Assembly (NCBI GenBank): GCA_020846515.1
Contig: JADLDX010000643.1
Location: forward strand, 1 to 10,331
Direction of reading: 5' to 3'
Length of the DNA stretch: 10,331 nt
Source: Pirellulaceae bacterium
GTDB lineage: Bacteria > Planctomycetota > Planctomycetia > Pirellulales > Pirellulaceae
Of the stretch, positions 6,301 through 10,331 are shown one piece after another (position 1 is the first letter of the stretch; every line of letters begins with the position of its first letter). Both the position numbers and the translations under genes were made by a program. A model generated the notes under the pieces. That model made no database searches. It worked only from the letters and a program-made list of their open reading frames with translations, and had not been told where the DNA came from.

Positions 6301-9300
6301 CTGGTTTTGGTGGCAAGTCGCAAGGTGATTACCAACTGCGTATCTCGTTCCGCGCTCAAGTGGACACAACCGACACGCTGCAAGATATTTCAGGTTCCAA
6401 TGATCCAGCCGTTGCCTTGGATGGTGATGGTGATGGTGTACCAGGTGGCAACCATGACTTCTGGTTCCAAACGCGTCCCCTGGACCGCGTGGTGAGTTTT
6501 AATGCCGGTGCTACGGCTGCGCTGGAAGGTCGGGTCATCACGGTCGTGGGTGGCAACGGTGTGCTACGCGATTTCGAGTTTGACAGCAACGGTATCGTCG
6601 GGGCTGGGCGGATTGCCATTTCTTACGTGAGTGGCGATGCGGCTGGTACATTGGCCAATGCAGTGGCCGCAGCCATCGTCTCGCGCAGTGAACTGGGCGT
6701 TAGTGCCATTGCCAACGGTGCACGCTTGACCTTGCGTGGTGAACGGCTCATTCGCATCGATCCAGCATTGGTACTGATCGATGTTTCCGGAAAGACCATC
6801 TTCGTCGACAAAGCGGCCGGTCCCAATGCCGACGGCAGCCTGGCTCGTCCGTTCAATAATATATCGGCCACCGGTGTGGCCAGCGCGTTTGCCTCTGCCT
6901 TGCCGGGCGACATCGTACGAATCGTCGGCAATGGTGGTGTCGATGGAAACCTGGCGACATTAAACGATAACTTTGCCTACGAAATCGGCACTGGTCTATT
7001 GCCTGGATCCATTCTCTCCGATGGCTCGACCATGGAGATACCTCGCGGCGTTACCACCATGATTGATGCCGGGGCGATCTTCAAGTTGCTGGGGGCTCGC
7101 ATCGGCGTCGGTAGCTCGAACTTGAATATCGATCGTTCTGATTCGGCCCTGCAAGTTTTGGGTACGCCGGTGTTGTTGGATGCCGCGGGTAATGCCGTGC
7201 GTCAATCCAATGGCGCGGCCGTCGCTGGGAACGTGTTCTTTACATCTTGGTTAGATGAATCGTTGGGCCTGGATACCTTTACGCCACGTACCACGCCCAG
7301 CACTGGTGATTGGGGTGGTATCTCGTATCGCCGCGATGTCGATGTATCGGCTGGCCGAACCGATCTGGAAGATGAAGGTATTTTCTTACAGTACGTGAAT
7401 CAATCGGTGATGCGCTACGGTGGTGGCACGGTACTGGTCGACTCGATTCAGACGTCGATCAATCCGATTGAAATGCTGGATACTCGACCAACCATTACCA
7501 ACAACCAGATCAGTTTTGCGGCCAATGCTGCGCTGAGCGCTTTGCCCAATAGTTTTGAAGAAACGAACTTCAACGAACCGCGATTCCAGGTCAATGGTGC
7601 ATTTACCAGCGATTACGACCGCGTTGGTCCTGAGATCCGCAATAACCAACTGATCAATAATTCGCTCAACGGTTTGTTCATTCGCGTCGATACGCCGGCC
7701 GATGGTTTGACACGCACTTTGACGGTACCAGGTCGTTTCGATGATATCGATATCGTGCACGTCATCTCGGAAAACTTGATTGTCAGTGGTTCGACCGGTG
7801 GTGCCATCTTGGACAGCACGGTGCCACCTGCCGATTTGATATCGACGGCTGCTAGCGTCGGTGGAATTTTGGCTCCTGGAACTTACAACTACAAGCTGTC
7901 CTATTTGGACCGCAACGGATACGAGAGCATTCCATCGAATGTCTCGGTTAGCCAATTGATCAATCCGGGCGAAACGGCCATCAGAATTGCTGGCCTGCCA
8001 GCAGCCACCGGAGACTATGTGGCCAGACGGCTGTATCGCAGCAATGGACTTGGGCAGGGACCATATGAGTTAGTGGCCACATTGGATCGCCAAACGTCGA
8101 CCTACCTGGACATTGGAAAAGTGCTTGGTGGTACCTTGACTCGCGATCGCGCCGACGTTTCGGGTGTGACGCTTGAACGCGTTAACGGGGGCACTTTGGC
8201 CGTTGGTTCGTATGCCTATCGCGTCGTGATGATCGATGGGGCGGGTCGCGAAGGCTTGGCATCGAACGTGACTGCCAGTTTCGCATTGACACCGGCAGGG
8301 AGCATTCAACTACAGAATTTGCCTTTAACGCTCAATGGATACGTGGCTCGACGCATTTATCGTAGCGTCGATGGTGGCGCGTTTGTGCGTGTAGCCGACT
8401 TGCCTGATTCGACATCGCAAGGTGTTGGCCAGTTCTTGGACACGGGGGCCACCGCTGGTGGAGAGCTGAGTGTTGAGGCGTTTGCTGTGAAGCGACCTCG
8501 GGCGACGGCATCTCTGGTAATTGATCCAGGTACCGTCATCAAGTTGGAAGCGGCGCGTATTGAGGCCACCTTCGGTGCAAACATTATTGCCGAAGGTACC
8601 GATGGATTGCCGATTACCTTCACCAGCAAGCTGGACGACCGAGTTGGTGCCGGTGGTACGTTCGACACCAACAACAATTTAAACGCCAATAGGCCATCGC
8701 CTCGCGACTGGGGCGGTATCTACATGGCTCCAACCTCCACCTTAAGCGTTGATCATGCGCGCTTTTCTTATGCCGGTGGGGTTACGAAGCTGGATGGTAC
8801 GTTCCGTGCTTTCAACACCATCGAACTACAGCAAGCCGAAGGCCGAATTGCTAATTCGGTATTCGAAGACAATGCCAATGGTTTTGGTGGTCAAGGCCCA
8901 GGCTCGCGCTTTGGTCGCATGAGCAACTCGCAAGCGACCATTTTTGTACGCGGTGCCCAGCCGATCATTATCGATAACGTGTTCCGCAACAACGATGGCA
9001 GCGCGATCGACATCGACGCCAACAGCATGACCGACACCATCATGGGTGACTCGGGTCGTCAGACAGGTGCTGCTGATAAGAACTCCAGCTACGACAGCAA
9101 TCGCGGTCCACTGATTCGCAACAATCGCATGATTGGTAACGACCTGAATGGCTTGGAGATTCGCGGCGATACGCTGACCACTGCCAGTGTCTGGGACGAT
9201 ACGGATATTGTGCACGTCCTGTTCGATGGCATCTTTATTGAGAATGTTCAGCATGAAGGCGGTCTGCGTTTGCAGAGTGCGGCCAACGAATCGCTGGTCG

Positions 9301-10331
9301 TCAAGTTCTTTGGTTATGGTTCTAACTTCAATCGCAATCTGGGTGCTGGCATCACCGCCAGTGGTCAATTGACTTCGGGTAACAACCGCATTGGCGGCGC
9401 CTTGCATGTTTTGGGCCAGCCTGGTTTTCCGGTAATCCTGACCAGTTTGAGAGACGATACGGTCGGCGCTGGATTGGAGCCTGATGGTTCGCCGCAAACC
9501 GACACGAACAATGACGGTATCGGCTCGATTCCGCAATCAGCCGATTGGCGTGGATTGCTGCTTGATCAAGATTCGAACGATCGCAACGTAGCCCCGATAT
9601 TGGAAACGGAAAGTCCCACTTCGGCAGCCCCTGGCCCGAATGGTTCCGCTCTGTCGGCCCAGGTTCTGGGTGATTTGGCAGCCCGACCATCGGCCAGCAG
9701 CGAAAACTTGCGATTGGGCTTTGCCGTTGAAGGCGTACTGGGCCAACGGGAAGACGTGGATGTTTACAGTTTCACAGCCGAAGCTGGCTCAGAGATCTGG
9801 TTGGACGTCGACTACACCAACCACAACACCGATTTGGTGCTCGAATTGCTCGACGCCAATGGATCGCTCTTGGCACGCAGTGACGACAGCACGTTTGAAA
9901 CGATCGATCCGGCGCTGCTGGTGACCACCGGCTTGATTTCATCCAGCAATGTCAATCGCATGCCAGTTCGAGTTAACGGCGTGCGAACCACTTCCGCCGG
10001 ACTGGTGAAAGAAGATGGCACGATCAATCCAAGCGACCCTGGTATGCGTGTCTTGCTACCCGGCGCTGCCAACACCCGCAGTACGTTCTATTTCCGCGTG
10101 CGTAGTGCCAGCGCAGATATCAACGCGATCGATGCAGGTTTGACCAAGGGTTCCTATCACGTTCAAGTGCGGTTGCGAGAACAGCAGGAATTCGCTGGTT
10201 CCACCATCGATTTCGCTGATATACGTTATGCGATGAACGGCGTTCGCTTGCGCGGGCTGCCTGGTACATCGCCATTGATCGGTGAAGCCCAAGAAGATGA
10301 AAGTGTGGGCAACGGCCAGACGTTTGCCAAC
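3333..10331 (+). CDS. Giant multidomain planctomycete surface protein (N-terminal 2,333 residues, continues past the window)
   Basis: One frame stays open for 2,333 codons to the last base, so the protein is longer than shown. No cysteine codon occurs in it. The order of parts is: basic N-terminus with the planctomycete extracellular motif LEHRQLLA (33-40); beta-sandwich-like repeats (about 41-600) holding two copies of a repeated module; a matrixin-like domain (about 600-750) with a degenerate active site; a PPC domain split by a third module copy (773-1006); a DGDGDG loop (1030-1035); a parallel beta-helix made of two related superunits (1239-1493 and 1727-1981) with two FN3-like domains between them; and a second PPC domain (2128-2285). 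The make-up fits a secreted or cell-surface adhesion or structural protein with bound calcium. Expression is probably driven by the promoter at 3112-3139 through a structured leader. A dockerin or anchor may lie beyond the window. Confidence 0.93.
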   Translation, partial: MTNRKFRTVASPTSQNKADIARKRVRQMLLETLEHRQLLAVGPQLIGVQPNNSDLLVDGAVRSVGPRELTFRFDDAQVIDPATLSGIRITRAGNDGSFGQFSASTDFGSSGAVNVQLTARAQATAVTINFAIADLGPSGVPLFATVGGNTLNVTLNSNAQAPTTAAGLVNAINLSPIAAPLVIARVNGGLGATSIGALNPASYSPVQLSQAGDAVIQPGAVLVGASPNENEVTVRFAETLPDDNYRIENFGFDDPVRGIVGLRNVGSAGQPGSLFVPNTAGTRQNTIDFRLDLGSQVTAVVPQPVVRTANGLQQQRDTIVVYFDADKLLVENDAFGRPTARSAENPAFYQLILTNDSVRNTDDIYFAPTSVRYNATTNTATLKFAGDINTLGGSAPSTFRLRVGTRETAPIAPTYSEAAATVISDLNTGGLAKVRFTSRQVGEAGAGVRVEVINTNSGTPVVTAAGNVVRIDLGRANLTAQEFVTLVNNSSDASSLLSASLEAGSLGSAQVGNRTLSYSPLNLVGLGSSFNTATNIGTIGSANQLQTSLVLGSSIDPESFALDLLGASNDPGHRVLPQNQLGSFEGHVNQSFGADNVDGITTIFYNFRSTYSSDLFGVPLVNAISEIQKQRAREALGLWAKYVGVQFVETSDLGVTIATGAATGLRPLAGTQIQNSAARNFGVRIDPTFENSLVILSATNTWNDNYGESYFRAMAAGIGMVLGLEHAGDLPESTLMRLDPTFLAGSGVLINANDAQLNASDEQYEPIFPGNQDVLHGQYLYRPDGSDVDLYRFDVDFGGQDRVGLFTAETYAERLTNSSALNTNLELFRATQATASTNFGAGDALQVRFESLLPGTQGNHFQIRFTQSDRGLNAKPGVTVGPNSVSVDLNARAGSESTVADVLAELAASAPASKLVKATLVRGAATTRVGNNTLTQNPVVLLGGRMELVAQNDDYFSRDSVIKQSLTAGVYYIGVSASGNDSYDATVEGTGFGGKSQGDYQLRISFRAQVDTTDTLQDISGSNDPAVALDGDGDGVPGGNHDFWFQTRPLDRVVSFNAGATAALEGRVITVVGGNGVLRDFEFDSNGIVGAGRIAISYVSGDAAGTLANAVAAAIVSRSELGVSAIANGARLTLRGERLIRIDPALVLIDVSGKTIFVDKAAGPNADGSLARPFNNISATGVASAFASALPGDIVRIVGNGGVDGNLATLNDNFAYEIGTGLLPGSILSDGSTMEIPRGVTTMIDAGAIFKLLGARIGVGSSNLNIDRSDSALQVLGTPVLLDAAGNAVRQSNGAAVAGNVFFTSWLDESLGLDTFTPRTTPSTGDWGGISYRRDVDVSAGRTDLEDEGIFLQYVNQSVMRYGGGTVLVDSIQTSINPIEMLDTRPTITNNQISFAANAALSALPNSFEETNFNEPRFQVNGAFTSDYDRVGPEIRNNQLINNSLNGLFIRVDTPADGLTRTLTVPGRFDDIDIVHVISENLIVSGSTGGAILDSTVPPADLISTAASVGGILAPGTYNYKLSYLDRNGYESIPSNVSVSQLINPGETAIRIAGLPAATGDYVARRLYRSNGLGQGPYELVATLDRQTSTYLDIGKVLGGTLTRDRADVSGVTLERVNGGTLAVGSYAYRVVMIDGAGREGLASNVTASFALTPAGSIQLQNLPLTLNGYVARRIYRSVDGGAFVRVADLPDSTSQGVGQFLDTGATAGGELSVEAFAVKRPRATASLVIDPGTVIKLEAARIEATFGANIIAEGTDGLPITFTSKLDDRVGAGGTFDTNNNLNANRPSPRDWGGIYMAPTSTLSVDHARFSYAGGVTKLDGTFRAFNTIELQQAEGRIANSVFEDNANGFGGQGPGSRFGRMSNSQATIFVRGAQPIIIDNVFRNNDGSAIDIDANSMTDTIMGDSGRQTGAADKNSSYDSNRGPLIRNNRMIGNDLNGLEIRGDTLTTASVWDDTDIVHVLFDGIFIENVQHEGGLRLQSAANESLVVKFFGYGSNFNRNLGAGITASGQLTSGNNRIGGALHVLGQPGFPVILTSLRDDTVGAGLEPDGSPQTDTNNDGIGSIPQSADWRGLLLDQDSNDRNVAPILETESPTSAAPGPNGSALSAQVLGDLAARPSASSENLRLGFAVEGVLGQREDVDVYSFTAEAGSEIWLDVDYTNHNTDLVLELLDANGSLLARSDDSTFETIDPALLVTTGLISSSNVNRMPVRVNGVRTTSAGLVKEDGTINPSDPGMRVLLPGAANTRSTFYFRVRSASADINAIDAGLTKGSYHVQVRLREQQEFAGSTIDFADIRYAMNGVRLRGLPGTSPLIGEAQEDESVGNGQTFAN
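3396..3455 (+). other. Planctomycete extracellular N-terminal motif (PF07595-type)
   Basis: Residues 22-41 run from a basic patch (RKRVR, 22-26) through a short hydrophobic stretch to LEHRQLLA (33-40). This matches the Leu-Glu-x-Arg-x-Leu-Leu-Ala pattern at the start of many large secreted planctomycete proteins. There is no classic hydrophobic signal-peptide core, so this motif is the best clue for export. Its mechanism is not known to me. Confidence 0.8.
3708..3956 (+). repeat. Repeated module, copy 1 (residues 126-208)
   Basis: It reads VTINFAIADLG, then GGNTLNVTLNSNAQ, then TTAAGLVNAIN, then LVIARVNGGLGATSIG and YSPVQL. The order matches copies 2 and 3: beta strands with an Asn-x-Val-x-Asp/Thr-Leu centre, a helix (x-x-Leu-Val-Asn-x-Ile), a second Leu-x-x-Ala strand, and a Pro-x-x-Leu end. 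It interrupts a beta-sandwich-like domain whose sequence appears to resume at AGDAVIQPGAVLVGASPNEN. Confidence 0.6.
4629..4910 (+). repeat. Repeated module, copy 2 (residues 433-526)
   Basis: It reads AKVRFTSRQVG, then GNVVRIDLGRANLTAQEFVT and LVNNSSD, then LLSASLEAGSLGSAQVGNRT and LSYSPLNLVGL. It shares VRFxS, the central V-x-I/V-DL, and VGNxTLxxxPxxLxG with copy 3. The host sequence before (RLRVGTRETAPIAPTYSEAA) and after (GSSFNTATNIGTIG) appears to belong together without it. Confidence 0.7.
5199..5570 (+). other. Matrixin-like (metzincin) domain with a degenerate zinc site
   Basis: Residues 623-650 (starting AISEIQKQRAREALGLWAKY, with VQFVE after) resemble the helix and strand that open matrixin domains. 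The place of the HExxHxxGxxH motif is residues 716-726, which read AGIGMVLGLEH. Here the first His is Ala716, the catalytic Glu is Gly717 and the second His is Met720, while Gly723 and the third His726 remain. A Met-turn-like STLM (733-736) follows. The fold is probably kept but catalysis should be lost. Confidence 0.7.
5649..6350 (+). other. PPC-like domain, split by repeated-module copy 3 (residues 773-1006)
   Basis: The first half has DVDLYRFDVDF, then VGLFTAETYAERLTNSS and LELFRATQ. The second half resumes at MELVAQNDDYFSRDSVIKQS, then LTAGVYYIGVSASGNDSYD and ends GDYQLRISF. Together they give a bacterial pre-peptidase C-terminal (PPC) beta-sandwich, a binding or spacer domain common in secreted proteins. 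The insert falls in the loop after the LELFRATQ strand. Confidence 0.75.
5865..6164 (+). repeat. Repeated module, copy 3 (residues 845-944), inside the first PPC domain
   Basis: It reads LQVRFESLLPGTQGNHFQI, then NSVSVDLNARAGSES, then VADVLAELAASAP, then KLVKATLVRGAATTRVGNNT and LTQNPVVLLGG. The match to copy 2 is clear in VRFxS near the start, VxVDL in the middle, and VGNxTLxxxPxxLxG at the end. Confidence 0.7.
6420..6467 (+). other. DGDGDG calcium-type loop (residues 1030-1045)
   Basis: Three GAT-GGT codon pairs encode DGDGDG followed by VPGGNHDFWF. Alternating Asp in such loops usually binds calcium, as in dockerin and thrombospondin type 3 repeats. Here it links the split PPC domain to the beta-helix part. 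Confidence 0.6.
7047..7811 (+). repeat. Beta-helix superunit 1 (residues 1239-1493)
   Basis: The landmarks in order are MIDAGAIFKLLGARIGVGSS, VFFTSWLDES, GDWGGISY, RYGGGT, IRNNQLINNSLNGLFIRVDT, and RFDDIDIVHVISENLIVSG. The same order recurs in superunit 2. It is preceded by FVDKAAGPNADGSLARPFNN (from about residue 1155), a typical opening of secreted right-handed parallel beta-helices. Confidence 0.7.
7857..8132 (+). repeat. FN3-like domain A (residues 1509-1600)
   Basis: It reads APGTYNYKLSYLDRNGYES, then SNVSV, then IRIAGLP, then ARRLYRSNG, then YELVATL and TYLDIG. This is an FN3-like beta-sandwich of the kind found in surface and phage structural proteins. It is clearly related to domain B, which follows after 17 residues. 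Confidence 0.75.
8184..8462 (+). repeat. FN3-like domain B (residues 1618-1710)
   Basis: It reads LAVGSYAYRVVMIDGAGREG, then SNVTASF, then IQLQNLP, then ARRIYRSVDGG, then FVRVADL and FLDTG. It shares xGxYxYxxxxxDxxGxE, SNV, LP, ARRxYRS and xLDxG with domain A, so the pair arose by duplication. Confidence 0.75.
8511..9275 (+). repeat. Beta-helix superunit 2 (residues 1727-1981)
   Basis: The landmarks are LVIDPGTVIKLEAARIE, ITFTSKLDDRVGAGG, RDWGGIYM, SYAGGV, IRNNRMIGNDLNGLEIRGDT, and WDDTDIVHVLFDGIFIENV. They occur in the same order and with similar spacing as in superunit 1. A third, partial start (ILTSLRDDTVGAG ... ADWRGLLL) follows at 9411-9563. Confidence 0.7.
9714..10187 (+). other. Second PPC-like domain (residues 2128-2285)
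   Basis: It has FAVEGVLGQREDVDVYSFTA, then IWLDVDY, then TDLVLELLDANGSLLARSDD, and after a loop of about 70 residues FYFRVRS and GSYHVQVRL. DVDVYSF and the LVLELLD/GSLLA strands are typical of bacterial pre-peptidase C-terminal domains. The loop (TIDPALL ... LLPGAAN) is longer than usual. Confidence 0.75.

Noticed and set aside
6420..6437. GATGGT tandem repeat as a variable microsatellite
   Set aside because: Only three units, and well explained by the DGDGDG calcium-type loop.
8826..9536. 236-codon open frame on the - strand
   Set aside because: It is a shadow of the giant gene's beta-helix coding region, as are the - strand frames at 7386-7955 and 5358-5870.

Overview
The window most likely comes from a planctomycete, probably a member of the Pirellulaceae. 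Three things point there. A very long, apparently cysteine-free surface protein carries the planctomycete N-terminal motif (LEHRQLLA at residues 33-40). Its domains are those typical of planctomycete giant proteins: matrixin-like, pre-peptidase C-terminal (PPC) and right-handed beta-helix. A nested palindrome of a kind I associate with Pirellulaceae intergenic regions also lies between the two gene groups. All genes are on the + strand.

Positions 3-2667 hold a compact cluster that reads as one operon. It contains the last codons of an unidentified membrane protein, a six-TM protein with no output domain, a zinc-ribbon membrane protein, a divergent Lgt-like (prolipoprotein diacylglyceryl transferase family) membrane protein, and a small basic protein whose C-terminus faintly resembles a GNAT acetyltransferase. 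Stop and start codons overlap at 868-871 (ATGA) and 1348-1352 (TGATG), which suggests translational coupling. A perfect hairpin (133-153) separates the first gene from the rest. The job of the cluster is unknown. It looks like a membrane or lipid-related cassette.

Positions 2668-3332 are non-coding. They hold a roughly 60-nt nested palindrome (2699-2759), a spaced inverted repeat (2895-2950), a strong sigma70-type promoter (TTGCAT, 16 nt, TATAAT at 3112-3139), and a structured leader of about 187 nt. The leader has a 13-of-14-bp inverted repeat just after the expected start of transcription (3149-3206) and a terminator-like hairpin (3265-3289).

Positions 3333-10331 are one uninterrupted reading frame of 2,333 codons that runs off the window. 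It encodes a giant, probably surface-exposed, multidomain protein. In order it has the planctomycete N-terminal motif, beta-sandwich-like domains, a metzincin-like domain whose catalytic His, Glu and second His are replaced, a PPC domain split by an insertion, a DGDGDG calcium-type loop, a duplicated beta-helix superunit with two FN3-like domains wedged in, and a second PPC domain. One module of about 85-100 residues occurs three times, each time apparently inserted into a different host domain. The dead protease site, the repeated inserted module and the structured leader are the most notable signals here. I see no CRISPR array, tRNA, rRNA or transposase gene.
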